Notes: generated by a model not told the origin, from the letters alone. Positions 43,502 to 52,870 are shown, counted from the first letter of the stretch. The stretch is 64,000 nucleotides of DNA from Candidatus Accumulibacter propinquus (GCA_016714935.1 JADKBU010000031.1:1-64000); one strand, 5' to 3'. Made by a program: numbers and translations.

Positions 43502-43930
43502 CTACTTCACTACCAGGACCGGCAGGTCAGTCAAATGGATGACCCGGTTGGTGACCGAACCGAGCAGGATGCCGGCCACTGAACCGAGCCCGCGAGCCCC
43601 GATGACGATCAAGGTGCAGTGTTGCTCACTGGCAAAATCGACAATCGTCTGTGCGGGGTCTCCGATGAGAATGTGCGCCGAGTAGATTAGCCCGGCGGTG
43701 TCCAGATTGGCGCGGGCGGCTGCCAGCGCGGCACTTCCGGCCTCGCGGTGGTAGTCCTGAAGCACGCTGCCGTTCACAAAACGGGCCACGTCCGATGGCA
43801 GGGGAGGTTGCACGTTGACCAGAAGGATCGCCGGAGCAGTGGCGTCCCTGGCGGCTTCGCGAACGACATGGTCTACCGCGCGCAAGGCCAGCGGCGAGCC
43901 ATCGACCGGTAGCAACCAAAGTGGCTTCAT
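43502..43930 (-). CDS. Universal stress protein, UspA family
   Basis: From ATG 43930 the protein has 142 residues. It starts MKPLWLLPVDGSPLALRAVDH and ends with the ATP-binding motif G-x2-G-x9-G-S in GARGLGSVAGILLGSVTNR, then LTDLPVLVV. It is therefore an ATP-binding Usp. The ATG overlaps the upstream TerC-family stop (ATGA), so the two are co-translated. The upstream frame beyond this ATG belongs to TerC in another frame. Confidence 0.9.
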   Translation of the reverse strand: MKPLWLLPVDGSPLALRAVDHVVREAARDATAPAILLVNVQPPLPSDVARFVNGSVLQDYHREAGSAALAAARANLDTAGLIYSAHILIGDPAQTIVDFASEQHCTLIVIGARGLGSVAGILLGSVTNRVIHLTDLPVLVVK

Positions 43931-44670
43931 CCCTGTTTTCCCTTCTCTATGCTCTCGGCGTCCGCAGAAATCAGTTCGACCGTCGTGTGTGCCTGGTGCT
44001 GCCGACTCGCCAGCCATTTGCCGACGACGATGACCAGCAGCGCACCGAGCGCTGACGCCAGGTAAGCGCTGTGTGGAACAACCTCACGCCAGCGCTCTGG
44101 CAGTGCCGGGTCAGTGACCAGCATGCCGCCACCGATCCAGCCCAGCAGCCCACCGCCGGCGGTGATCACTACCGGAAACCGATCCATCAAGGTGAGTACC
44201 AGCTTGCTTCCCCAGACGACGATCGGGATCGAGACCACAATGCCGAAGATGACCAGAACGATCGATCCGTGCGCCGCAGCAGCGACAGCAATGACGTTGT
44301 CCAGGCTCATGACGGCGTCGGCGACGATGATCGTCTTGATTGCTCCGGTCAGCGTGGTGTTCCCCTGCACATTGCCGTGTGCGTCCTCGTCTTCCGGCAG
44401 CACGAGCTTGATCCCGATCCAGAACAACAGCAGGCCGCCAATGATCTTGAGGTAAGGGACCGCCAGCAGTTGCAGGGCAAAGTAGATCAGTACAATGCGT
44501 AGCCCGATCGCGCCGAAGACGCCCCAGAAGATGCCCTTGTTGCGCTGTGCCTCCGGCAGCTTTCGGCAGGCCAGGGCGATGACCACGGCGTTGTCGCCAC
44601 CGAGCAGGATGTCGATGGCGATGATCTGGAGTACGGCGAGCCAGAAGGTCGGGGAAGCGAGATCAGGCAT
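43927..44670 (-). CDS. TerC/YjbE-family integral membrane protein
   Basis: The 247-residue protein has seven to eight hydrophobic segments with IDILLGGDNAVVIALACRKLP (residues about 19-39) and DAVMSLDNVIAVAAAAHGS, the paired acidic/Asn motifs of the TerC family that bind metal. Members such as YjbE/YceF/Alx-like exporters move manganese out of the cell or supply metal to secreted enzymes. I searched the 206-base leader for the manganese-sensing yybP-ykoY riboswitch pattern and did not find it. Confidence 0.88.
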   Translation of the reverse strand: MPDLASPTFWLAVLQIIAIDILLGGDNAVVIALACRKLPEAQRNKGIFWGVFGAIGLRIVLIYFALQLLAVPYLKIIGGLLLFWIGIKLVLPEDEDAHGNVQGNTTLTGAIKTIIVADAVMSLDNVIAVAAAAHGSIVLVIFGIVVSIPIVVWGSKLVLTLMDRFPVVITAGGGLLGWIGGGMLVTDPALPERWREVVPHSAYLASALGALLVIVVGKWLASRQHQAHTTVELISADAESIEKGKQG

Positions 44671-44876
44671 ATGGCGTGTCCATACGTGCAGGAAGGCGTC
44701 GCCAACGCGTGGCTAGATCTGCGGCAAGTGCGACCACCCGTCGGGCGGCGCGGAGCACGCTTGGCATCATCAGCCGGCGATTGTCGCACATTTTGACGGC
44801 GTTTCTCGAACCCACGAACCGAAGTCTCCGGGCTTTCCGGCGACATGCGCAGGCACTTGATCCCCATGAACCGGAA

Positions 44877-46226
44877 TCACAGCAACTCCAGCGGCGGCGT
44901 CAATCCGGGAGATGAACTCGCAAAGCTGCCCTGAACCGCAGTCTGACCCAGTTTTGCCAGGACCTTGTTGGCTTCACGCAAGCGGCCCAGCACCTTGACC
45001 AGCAAGACCTTGTTGAAGCGCTCCCGTACCTCGTCAGAGCTCAACTCGAGGGCCGCGCTATTGATTTCAAGGAACAAGGTGGGTTCGAGAGTGACCACTG
45101 TGGCGTGGCGCTGGCTGTCGGTCGGATGCAGGAACGCCATTTCTCCGACCACCTCGCTGGGGCCGAGTCGGCAAATCACCCGCCCATTGGAAGATATCTC
45201 GACAAAGCCGTCAACAATCACGCCAAACTTGCGGTGATTATCTCCTTCGCGGACCACGGTCACTTTCTCCGACAATTCCCGCCAGACGCTGATGCGCAGC
45301 ACCTCCCACAACTCGATGTCCTCGAACTCGGCGAAGAACGTCAGGTGCCGCAAGCGCTCGAAGTGTGTCAGATCCTGCTGCGTCTGATCCTCTTCCTGCA
45401 TCTGGTAGCGCACGGGTGTCAGGTCCTTGGCGAACTCGGCGCCATTGCGGTAGCGGCTGTAGAGATCTTTCTCCAGTGCTTTCCGGATGATTGGGTCGAG
45501 GCCGGGCGGCAAACTCGGCCGTAACGCGCAGACCGAAGGCGCGTCCATGTTGACGATCTTGTAGACCAGAGCGGCGGCGTTGTTGGCACGAAACGGCAGC
45601 CGTCCGGTCAGCAACTGGAACAGGAGGACGCCCAGCGAGTAGAGGTCGGTCTTGTGATTGAGCGGATAGTTCTTGACCTGCTCTGGTGACATGTAGGCGG
45701 GCGAGCCCACACCCATCACGAAAGTTGAGTCCTTGCCCATATCCTTTTGCAGATTGAGGCCGAGGCCGAAATCGGTGATTTTCGGATTGTCGTTGGCATC
45801 GATCAGAATATTGGCCGGCTTGATGTCGCGATGCACGACCCCACGTCGGAAGGCATGATCAAGGGCCAGGCAACACTTGAAAATGATGCCGATGACGCGG
45901 TGCATCGGCAATAGTCGATTGATTGCACAAAACTTGTCGAGCGCCGGCCCGTCGACAAACTCCATCACCAGATAGGCCTGTTCCGCTTCGACCACGGCGT
46001 CGTAGATCCTGACGATGTTCGGGTGATCGAGCCTCCGACCGATCGCATCCTCGGTCTGGAAGAGCTTCCTTAGGCGCCGTGACATGGCGGCATTGTTCTC
46101 GCCGAAGTGGATCAGCTTGATGGCGACCTGGCGCTGAAGGTCAGGATCCCACGCGAGATAGACGATCGCGGTAGCTCCCCGGCCGAGGGAGCGAATGATT
46201 TCATATTTGCCGATCTTCTCCATCAT
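44877..46226 (-). CDS. Ser/Thr protein kinase with C-terminal cyclic-nucleotide-binding-like domain
   Basis: The 449-residue protein holds a complete Hanks-type kinase in residues 8-270: glycine loop LGRGATAIV (14-22), Lys37 in VAIK, VHRDIKPANILID (131-143), DFGLG (152-156) and SPAYMSPEQ (175-183). After a linker comes a cNMP-binding fold (about 300-420): FVEISSNGRVICRLGPSEVVGEMAFLHPTDSQRHATV, with the phosphate-binding-cassette position. There is no transmembrane segment, unlike PknB. Cyclic nucleotide binding to gate a kinase resembles eukaryotic PKG. It is divergent from grpE, with 177 bases between. The cognate phosphatase is not nearby. Confidence 0.9.
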   Translation of the reverse strand: MMEKIGKYEIIRSLGRGATAIVYLAWDPDLQRQVAIKLIHFGENNAAMSRRLRKLFQTEDAIGRRLDHPNIVRIYDAVVEAEQAYLVMEFVDGPALDKFCAINRLLPMHRVIGIIFKCCLALDHAFRRGVVHRDIKPANILIDANDNPKITDFGLGLNLQKDMGKDSTFVMGVGSPAYMSPEQVKNYPLNHKTDLYSLGVLLFQLLTGRLPFRANNAAALVYKIVNMDAPSVCALRPSLPPGLDPIIRKALEKDLYSRYRNGAEFAKDLTPVRYQMQEEDQTQQDLTHFERLRHLTFFAEFEDIELWEVLRISVWRELSEKVTVVREGDNHRKFGVIVDGFVEISSNGRVICRLGPSEVVGEMAFLHPTDSQRHATVVTLEPTLFLEINSAALELSSDEVRERFNKVLLVKVLGRLREANKVLAKLGQTAVQGSFASSSPGLTPPLELL

Positions 46227-46346
46227 GCCGGTACCGCGTTCTATAGATGATCAGGGGAATTGAAATGCTAGCAGCAGAAGTGCCCGCGGATGAAAAATTA
46301 TGCGCGACTTGCGGCACTGTTCAAGCCCATCGAGACGACAAAAAAG

Positions 46347-46373
46347 CTTGAAATCGGGCAAGTTGCCCCAAAC
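46347..46373 (+). promoter_or_regulatory. Sigma-32 heat-shock promoter of grpE
   Basis: CTTGAAA (46347-46353), 12 bases, then CCCCAAAC (46366-46373) fits the sigma-32 consensus CTTGAAA-N12-13-CCCCATTT closely; the 12-base spacing is the one I remember for E. coli groE. It lies 30 bases before the grpE ATG. Confidence 0.75.
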
Positions 46374-46403
46374 TCCTTTGCGTTTTCCGGGAGATCACCA
46401 TCT

Positions 46404-46964
46404 ATGCAAGCAAACGACAAAGAATCCGAACCGGCAGCTGCCGAAACAGCCACGCCCGAAAGCTTCGAAGCAGCCGCAGAATCCGCGCTGCCAGCTGACG
46501 CCGGGCCAGCCCTCGAAGAAGCGCTGCGGCAAGCGCAAACGAAGGCTGACGAGTACCATGATGCATGGCTGCGTGCCAAGGCCGAAACCGAGAATGTGCG
46601 CCGCCGCGCCCAGGAAGACATCGCCAAGGCCGCCAAATTCTCCATTGATCGTTTCGCTCGCGAGTTGCTGGCCGTCAAGGACAGCCTTGAAGCGGCACTG
46701 GCCAGCGAGACGTCGAGTGTCGAGAATCTTCGGTCGGGTACTGAACTGACCCTCAAGCAACTGGTCGCCGCTTTCGAAAAATCCACACTAGCCGAAATCA
46801 ATCCGCTTGGCGAGAAGTTCGACCCGCATCGCCATCAGGCAATCAGCGTTGTCGCATCGGAGCAGGAGCCCAATACTGTGGTCACCGTACTGCAAAAGGG
46901 CTATCTGCTGGCCGATCGCGTGCTGCGTCCGGCGCTCGTCGTAGTGGCCAAGGGGACAACTTGA
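46404..46964 (+). CDS. grpE: Nucleotide exchange factor GrpE
   Basis: The 186-residue protein from ATG 46404 has an acidic, low-complexity N-terminus, a long coiled coil (ALEEALRQAQTKADEYHDAWLRAKAETENVRRRAQED) and the beta-wing domain ending LQKGYLLADRVLRPALVVVAK. It releases ADP from DnaK. The upstream frame back to 46290 has no similarity. GrpE, DnaK and DnaJ follow one another on the plus strand. Confidence 0.95.
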   Translation: MQANDKESEPAAAETATPESFEAAAESALPADAGPALEEALRQAQTKADEYHDAWLRAKAETENVRRRAQEDIAKAAKFSIDRFARELLAVKDSLEAALASETSSVENLRSGTELTLKQLVAAFEKSTLAEINPLGEKFDPHRHQAISVVASEQEPNTVVTVLQKGYLLADRVLRPALVVVAKGTT

Positions 46965-47060
46965 AATCGTCGGCGTGATCCCCAGTTGTGGTTCATCACC
47001 AGACCTTCCGGTTTTGGCGAATGTGTATACAAAATAATGAGATATTGAAAGGATTCTGAA

Positions 47061-48998
47061 ATGGGCAAGATCATCGGCATTGATCTCGGTACGACCAACT
47101 CCTGCGTCGCGGTAATGGAGAACGGTAAACCGAAAGTGATCGAGAACTCTGAGGGAGCGCGTACTACGCCATCGATCGTGGCCTACGCCGAAGACGGCGA
47201 GATTCTCTGTGGCGCGCCGGCCAAGCGCCAGGCGGTGACCAATCCGAGGAACACCCTGTACGCGGTCAAGCGGCTGATCGGTCGTCGCTTCGAGGAAAAG
47301 GAAGTGCAAAAGGACATCTCGCTGATGCCCTTCAAGATTCTCAAGGCCGACAACGGCGACGCCTGGGTCGAAGTGCGAGGCAAGAAGATTGCACCCCCGC
47401 AGGTGTCCGCCGAGGTCCTGCGCAAGATGAAGAAGACCGCCGAGGACTATCTTGGCGAGGAAGTCACCGAGGCGGTCATCACCGTGCCGGCCTACTTCAA
47501 CGACAGCCAGCGGCAGGCGACCAAGGATGCCGGCCGGATCGCCGGCCTTGAAGTGAAGCGCATCATCAATGAACCGACGGCGGCGGCACTGGCCTTCGGC
47601 ATGGACAAGAAGCAGGGCGACAAGAAGATCGCCGTTTATGACCTTGGTGGCGGGACCTTCGACATTTCCATCATCGAAATTGCCGAGGTCGAAGGCGAGC
47701 ATCAGTTCGAGGTGCTGTCAACCAACGGCGATACCTTCCTCGGTGGCGAAGACTTCGACCAGCGCTTGATCGACTACATCATCGAAGAATTCAAAAAGGA
47801 ATCCGGGGTTAACCTGAAGGCCGACGTGCTGGCCCTGCAGCGCCTCAAGGATGCTGCCGAAAAGGCCAAGATCGAACTGTCGTCGGGGCAGCAGAACGAG
47901 ATCAACCTGCCGTACATCACCGCCGACAGTTCCGGACCCAAGCACCTGACACTGAAGATCACGCGCGCCAAGTTCGAGTCGCTGGTTGACGAACTCATCG
48001 AGCGGACCATCGAGCCGTGCCGCATCGCGCTGAAGGATGCCGGATGCAAGATCGGTGACATCAACGACGTGATTCTGGTCGGTGGCCAGTCACGGATGCC
48101 CAAGGTGCAGGAGAGAGTCAAGGAGTTTTTCGGCCGCGAACCTCGCCGCGATGTCAATCCCGACGAAGCGGTCGCCGTCGGCGCGGCGATTCAGGGAGGC
48201 GTACTGCAAGGCGAAGTCAAGGACGTTCTGTTGCTCGACGTGACCCCGCTGTCCCTGGGTATCGAGACTCTCGGCGGGGTGATGACCAAGCTGATCAAGA
48301 AGAACACGACCATTCCGACCAAGGCGACGCAGGTTTTCTCGACGGCGGACGACAACCAGTCTGCGGTAACCATTCATGTATTGCAGGGTGAGCGAGAAAT
48401 GGCCTCGGGGAACAAGAGCCTCGGGCAGTTCAACCTCTCCGATATTCCGCCGGCGCCGCGCGGCATGCCGCAGATCGAAGTCACTTTCGATATCGACGCC
48501 AATGGGATTCTGCATGTGTCGGCGAAGGACAAGGCCACCGGCAGGGAAAACAAGATCAAGATCCAGGCCTCCTCGGGTCTCAGCGAGGCGGAAGTGCAGC
48601 GCATGGTCCAGGATGCCGAGGTGCACGCGGAGGAGGACCGGAAAGCACACGAACTGGCGGAAACGCGTAACCAGTGCGACGGCATGATTCATACGGTCAA
48701 GAAGTCACTCGCCGAATACGGCAAGGAGCTTTCCGACAGCGAGAAAAGCGTCATCGAGAAAGCGATGCAGGAAGCCGAGGAGGCGATTCGTGGCAGTGAC
48801 CTTGAAACCATCAAGGCCAAGAGTGAGGCGCTCGGGACGGCAGCACAGAAGCTTGGCGAGAAGATGTACGCCAAGCAGCAAGCGCATGCCGAGGGTGCCG
48901 AGAGTGCCGCCGGCGGTGCCGGTACCGCCGGTGAGGGGAAGAAGGATGACAGTGATGTCGTCGACGCCGAATTTACCGAAGTAAAAGGCAAAAAGTAG
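47061..48998 (+). CDS. dnaK: Molecular chaperone DnaK
   Basis: The 645-residue Hsp70 begins GKIIGIDLGTTNSCVAVMENG, has the ATPase motifs VPAYFNDSQRQATKDAG and VYDLGGGTFDISIIE, and the substrate-binding domain with VTPLSLGIETLGGVMTKLI. The C-terminal lid ends in acidic, glycine-rich residues and DVVDAEFTEVKGKK, the EEVD-like bacterial tail. It works with DnaJ and GrpE. No sigma-32 site was evident in the 96 bases before it, so it probably shares the grpE promoter. Confidence 0.98.
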   Translation: MGKIIGIDLGTTNSCVAVMENGKPKVIENSEGARTTPSIVAYAEDGEILCGAPAKRQAVTNPRNTLYAVKRLIGRRFEEKEVQKDISLMPFKILKADNGDAWVEVRGKKIAPPQVSAEVLRKMKKTAEDYLGEEVTEAVITVPAYFNDSQRQATKDAGRIAGLEVKRIINEPTAAALAFGMDKKQGDKKIAVYDLGGGTFDISIIEIAEVEGEHQFEVLSTNGDTFLGGEDFDQRLIDYIIEEFKKESGVNLKADVLALQRLKDAAEKAKIELSSGQQNEINLPYITADSSGPKHLTLKITRAKFESLVDELIERTIEPCRIALKDAGCKIGDINDVILVGGQSRMPKVQERVKEFFGREPRRDVNPDEAVAVGAAIQGGVLQGEVKDVLLLDVTPLSLGIETLGGVMTKLIKKNTTIPTKATQVFSTADDNQSAVTIHVLQGEREMASGNKSLGQFNLSDIPPAPRGMPQIEVTFDIDANGILHVSAKDKATGRENKIKIQASSGLSEAEVQRMVQDAEVHAEEDRKAHELAETRNQCDGMIHTVKKSLAEYGKELSDSEKSVIEKAMQEAEEAIRGSDLETIKAKSEALGTAAQKLGEKMYAKQQAHAEGAESAAGGAGTAGEGKKDDSDVVDAEFTEVKGKK

Positions 48999-49013
48999 GC
49001 ATCCGCCTGAAAC

Positions 49014-49037
49014 GCGAGGCGTATAATCGCGCCTCGC
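49014..49037 (+). promoter_or_regulatory. Hairpin between dnaK and dnaJ with TATAAT in its loop
   Basis: GCGAGGCG (49014-49021) is an exact inverted repeat of CGCCTCGC (49030-49037) around an 8-base loop containing TATAAT. No U-run follows. It could slow transcription or translation between the two chaperone genes, stabilise the dnaK message end, or act as a secondary dnaJ promoter with an operator-like arrangement. Function not shown. Confidence 0.5.
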
Positions 49038-49064
49038 TTCGCCCCTCAAAGTGCTCAAGAACCT

Positions 49065-50183
49065 ATGGCAAAACGCGACTTTTACGACATTCTGGGCGTC
49101 AACCGTGATGCATCCGACGATGACATCAAGAAGGCCTACCGCAAACTGGCGATGAAATACCATCCGGACCGCAATCCGGACAATCCCAGGGCCGAAGAGC
49201 ACTTCAAGGAAGTCAAGGAAGCCTACGAGATTCTTACCGATACGCAGAAACGAGCGGCCTATGACCAGTACGGACATGCTGGGATTGACCCGCAGGCGGG
49301 CATGGGTGCTGCCGGGGCAGGAGGCTTCTCCGACGCCTTTGGCGGCATCTTTGACGAGATTTTCGGCGGTGGTCGTGGTGGACGTTCGAATATCTATCGC
49401 GGCGCCGATCTACGTTACAACCTCGAAGTTACCCTTGAGCAAGCGGCGTTCGGAACGGAAACGAAGATTCGCATTCCGACGATGGAAGCTTGCGACGCTT
49501 GCCATGGCAGCGGTGCCAAGGCGGGCACACAACCGAAGACCTGTCCGACGTGTCAGGGCAGTGGCCAGGTTCGACTGCAACAGGGATTCTTTTCAATCCA
49601 GCAGACTTGCCCCAAGTGCCACGGCACCGGCCGTTTTATTGCCGAGCCTTGCGGTGCCTGTCACGGAGCGGGCCGCGTCAAGCAGCACAAGACGCTGGCG
49701 GTCAAGATTCCGGCTGGGGTCGATGAGGGAGACCGGATTCGCCTCTCAGGCGAAGGTGAGCACGGCATCAACGGTGGCCCGTCCGGAGATCTCTACGTTC
49801 AGATTCACCTCAAGTCGCACCCTGTGTTTCAGCGCGAGCAGAACGATCTGCACTGCGAGATGCCGATCAGTTTCACCACCGCTGCCCTTGGTGGAGAAAT
49901 TGATATTCCGACGCTCGATGGTGTGGCGAAGATCCGTGTTCCCCCAGAGACTCAGTCGGGAAAAACGTTTCGCTTGCGCGGCAAGGGCATCAAGGGGGTT
50001 CGCAGCCATAACCACGGCGACCTGCTTTGCCACGTGGTGGTGGAAACCCCGGTTCACCTCACCGATCGTCAGAAGGAATTGTTGCGCGAGCTTGAGGAAT
50101 CGAGTCGCGAAAACTCTGCGCACCATAACCCGCGCGCCAAGTCCTGGATGGATCGCGTACGGGACTTCTTTGCGGCTCCGTGA
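49065..50183 (+). CDS. dnaJ: Chaperone protein DnaJ
   Basis: The 372-residue protein has a J domain (MAKRDFYDILGVNRDASDDDIKKAYRKLAMKYHPDRNP, HPD intact at about 33-35), a glycine/phenylalanine-rich region, and the four zinc-binding CxxCxGxG repeats CDACHGSG, CPTCQGSG, CPKCHGTG and CGACHGAG, then two C-terminal substrate domains. It is a type I Hsp40, stimulating the DnaK ATPase. Start is the first ATG after the dnaK stop. Confidence 0.98.
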   Translation: MAKRDFYDILGVNRDASDDDIKKAYRKLAMKYHPDRNPDNPRAEEHFKEVKEAYEILTDTQKRAAYDQYGHAGIDPQAGMGAAGAGGFSDAFGGIFDEIFGGGRGGRSNIYRGADLRYNLEVTLEQAAFGTETKIRIPTMEACDACHGSGAKAGTQPKTCPTCQGSGQVRLQQGFFSIQQTCPKCHGTGRFIAEPCGACHGAGRVKQHKTLAVKIPAGVDEGDRIRLSGEGEHGINGGPSGDLYVQIHLKSHPVFQREQNDLHCEMPISFTTAALGGEIDIPTLDGVAKIRVPPETQSGKTFRLRGKGIKGVRSHNHGDLLCHVVVETPVHLTDRQKELLRELEESSRENSAHHNPRAKSWMDRVRDFFAAP

Positions 50184-50337
50184 TCGCGGTGACAGTCGCC
50201 CCTACCGCGTGAAGGCGCGCAACAACCCGGTTCTTCTCTTCCTGTAAGGGAGGTGTCAGTTTCCTTGGCCATTCTTCGTCAGTCTTGGACGTGGCCGAGG
50301 GCCGACCACGGCTGTTGAGCTAGGGGAGGGTCATGGC

Positions 50338-51480
50338 ATGGGTATTGCAAAAGCGCTGCTGTTATGCTTTTTGGGTTGGTTGGGCGGTGTCGCTGCAGCC
50401 GAGGTGGGGGTCACCGACAACAGCATTCTGATCGGCATGACGGCGCCGTTTTCTGGTCCGAGCGGGGCGTACGGACTGGACATGAAGATGGTGATCAACG
50501 CCTTCTTCCGGCAGGTCAACGACGCCGGCGGCATCCATGGCCGACGACTTGAACTGCGTGCACTCGACGACGGCTACGAGACCGATCGGACGGTGGCCAA
50601 TACCCGTGCCTTGATCAACCAGGAAAAGGTCTTCGCCCTGCTGGCCTCATACGGGTCCAGCCCAACGACAGCGGCCATGAATGAGGTTTTCGGTGTGGCC
50701 AAGGTGCCGCTGGTGGGCACCATCTCCGGCACCGACTCGATCCGGCAGTCGCCCAGGGACCATCCGAACAATCGCTATATGTTCAACGTCCGGGCGAGCT
50801 ACGCGAACGAGACTGAAGCCATCGTCAACCAGTTGGTCTCGCTGGGTTTCAAGAACATCGCGGTCCTGTACCAGAATGATGGTTTCGGCAAGTCTGGCCT
50901 CGATGGCGTGGTGGCAGCGCTCAGGAAGCACAATCAGGTGCCGTCAGCGATTGCCACGGTGGAGCGAAACTCCGTTGAAGTCAGCCAGGCGGTACAGGAC
51001 ATCGCCAAGGTCAGCCCGCAAGCGGTGATCATGGTCACCCTCTACAAGCCGACGGCCGCCTTCGTGCGCGCCATGCGCAAAGCCAACCAGAAACCGCAGT
51101 TCATGACCTTGTCACCGGTTGGGGCTGACCTGCTGGTCCAGGAACTTGGTGATGAGGCGCGTGGTATCGGTATCTCGCAGGTCATGCCCTATCCGTGGAA
51201 CGACACCACACCGATGATCCGCGAATACCAGAAACTGCTCGATAGGCAGGGCAAATCGTCCTACTACGGCGTCGAGGCCTATGCCATGGCGAAGGTGCTG
51301 GTCGAAGCGCTACGCAAAGCAGGCAAGGATCCCACCAGGGAAAAACTGATCAGCAGTCTGGAAGGCATGCACAACTACGACCTCGGCGGTTATCGCGTCA
51401 GCTACTCGGCGAACGACAGGCTCGGCTCGCGATTTGTCGACCTGACGGTCATCGGAAGCGGCGGCCGCGTTCTTCGCTAG
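50338..51480 (+). CDS. ABC-type branched-chain amino-acid/urea substrate-binding protein (Peripla_BP_6)
   Basis: The 380-residue periplasmic protein has a signal peptide (about 1-20) and the Peripla_BP_6 fold: ILIGMTAPFSGPSGAYGLDMKMVINAFFRQVNDAGGIHGRRLELRALDDGYETDRTVANTRALI, then KNIAVLYQNDGFGKSGLDGV and VGTISGTDSIRQSPRD. LivK-type proteins bind branched-chain amino acids, but the group includes binding proteins for urea, amides and aromatic acids. No permease or ATPase is nearby, so it may supply another transporter or a sensor. Confidence 0.88.
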   Translation: MGIAKALLLCFLGWLGGVAAAEVGVTDNSILIGMTAPFSGPSGAYGLDMKMVINAFFRQVNDAGGIHGRRLELRALDDGYETDRTVANTRALINQEKVFALLASYGSSPTTAAMNEVFGVAKVPLVGTISGTDSIRQSPRDHPNNRYMFNVRASYANETEAIVNQLVSLGFKNIAVLYQNDGFGKSGLDGVVAALRKHNQVPSAIATVERNSVEVSQAVQDIAKVSPQAVIMVTLYKPTAAFVRAMRKANQKPQFMTLSPVGADLLVQELGDEARGIGISQVMPYPWNDTTPMIREYQKLLDRQGKSSYYGVEAYAMAKVLVEALRKAGKDPTREKLISSLEGMHNYDLGGYRVSYSANDRLGSRFVDLTVIGSGGRVLR

Positions 51481-51496
51481 GCGCTTCCCAGCAAGG

Positions 51497-52870
51497 TTAC
51501 GCGCGTCGCCAGCCGGTGCCCTTGGCGCCATCCTCGAGGATCACTCCCGCTGTCGCCAGTTCATTACGGATCCGGTCCGCTGCCGAGTAGTCCTTGCGCT
51601 GTTTGGCGGCCACGCGCTGCCCAATCAGCGCTTCGATGTCTGCGGCGGAAATTTCGCCTTCGTTCCGCGGCGTGGCTTGCAGGAAGACCTGCGGGTCTCG
51701 CGTCAGGAGACCCAGCAGACCCGCCAGCGCCCGCAATTGCCCCGCGAGGACCGGAGATTGGTTGCGGTTGACCTCACCAGCCAGTTCGAACAGCACGGCG
51801 CAGGCTTCGGGTGTGTTGAAGTCGTCGTCCATGGCCTGCCGGAAACGAAGCGCTGGTGACTGATTCCAGTCGATCGGCGCGACTTCCGCGGGCACTGCCT
51901 TGAGCGCAGTGTAGAGCCGGCTCAGCGCCTGGCGGGCATCGTCGAGATGGCCTTCGGAATAGTTCAGCGGGCTGCGGTAGTGGGCTCGGAGGATGAAAAA
52001 GCGCAGCACCTCGGGATCGTATTTCTTGAGAATCTCCCTGATCGTGAAAAAGTTGCCGAGTGATTTCGACATCTTTTCGTCATCGACGCGGACAAAACCG
52101 TTGTGCATCCAGTAGTTGACGAAGCGGCAGCGATGTGCGCCCTCGGACTGAGCGATTTCATTTTCGTGGTGGGGAAACTGCAGGTCCTGGCCACCGCCGT
52201 GGATGTCGAAGTGCTTGCCGAGCAGGTCCGAACCCATCGCCGAGCATTCGATGTGCCAGCCCGGTCGGCCATTGCCCCAAGGCGAAGGCCAGAAAGGCTC
52301 GCCAGGTTTCGCGTGTTTCCACAGGACGAAGTCGAGTGGGTCGTCCTTGGTCCCGTCGACGTCGACGCGTTCGCCGGCCCGAAGATCATCAACCGATTTG
52401 CCCGAGAGCTTTCCATAGCCTGGAAACTTGCGTACCGAAAAGTTCATGTCGCCGGCCGCCGTCTGGTAAGCCAGTCCGTTCGCCTCCAGTCTCCGGATCA
52501 GTTCGAGCATCTGCGGGATGTATGCCGTCGCCCGCGGTTCATGATCCGGTTTTTCAACGCCCAAAGCAGCGGCGTCCTCATCCATGCAGCGGATGAAGCG
52601 CTCCGTCAGTTCGCCGATGCTTTCCTTGTTGTCGAAGGCGCGCTTGATGATCTTGTCGTCAATATCGGTAATGTTCCGGACGTAGTTGACCTCTAGTCCA
52701 CTCGCGCGCAGCCAGCGCTGCACCATGTCGAACACCACCAGAACACGGGCATGACCGAGATGGCAGTAATCGTAAACTGTCATCCCACAGACATACATGC
52801 GGACGCTGCCCGGGGTGATGGGTACGAAGTTCTGCTTTTCTCTGGCCAGCGAGTTGTAGATTTTCAGCAT
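51497..52870 (-). CDS. cysS: Cysteine-tRNA ligase
   Basis: The 457-residue enzyme begins LKIYNSLAREKQNFVPITPGSVRMYVCGMTVYDYCHLGHARV (zinc Cys in MYVCGMTV; HIGH motif HLGH), has HIECSAMGSDLLGKHFDIHGGGQDLQFPHHENEIAQSEG (remaining zinc ligands), and KMSKSLGNFFTI. I place the start at ATG 52870; the longer frame upstream is antisense to the TPR gene. It is divergent from the TPR gene, with 141 bases between them. Confidence 0.97.
   Translation of the reverse strand: MLKIYNSLAREKQNFVPITPGSVRMYVCGMTVYDYCHLGHARVLVVFDMVQRWLRASGLEVNYVRNITDIDDKIIKRAFDNKESIGELTERFIRCMDEDAAALGVEKPDHEPRATAYIPQMLELIRRLEANGLAYQTAAGDMNFSVRKFPGYGKLSGKSVDDLRAGERVDVDGTKDDPLDFVLWKHAKPGEPFWPSPWGNGRPGWHIECSAMGSDLLGKHFDIHGGGQDLQFPHHENEIAQSEGAHRCRFVNYWMHNGFVRVDDEKMSKSLGNFFTIREILKKYDPEVLRFFILRAHYRSPLNYSEGHLDDARQALSRLYTALKAVPAEVAPIDWNQSPALRFRQAMDDDFNTPEACAVLFELAGEVNRNQSPVLAGQLRALAGLLGLLTRDPQVFLQATPRNEGEISAADIEALIGQRVAAKQRKDYSAADRIRNELATAGVILEDGAKGTGWRRA

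Noticed and set aside
44671..44876. A manganese riboswitch (yybP-ykoY) in front of terC
   Set aside because: The conserved core and paired helices were not recognisable in the 206-base leader.
46788..47702. A minus-strand frame overlapping dnaK and grpE
   Set aside because: It opposes two universally conserved genes and has no ribosome binding site.
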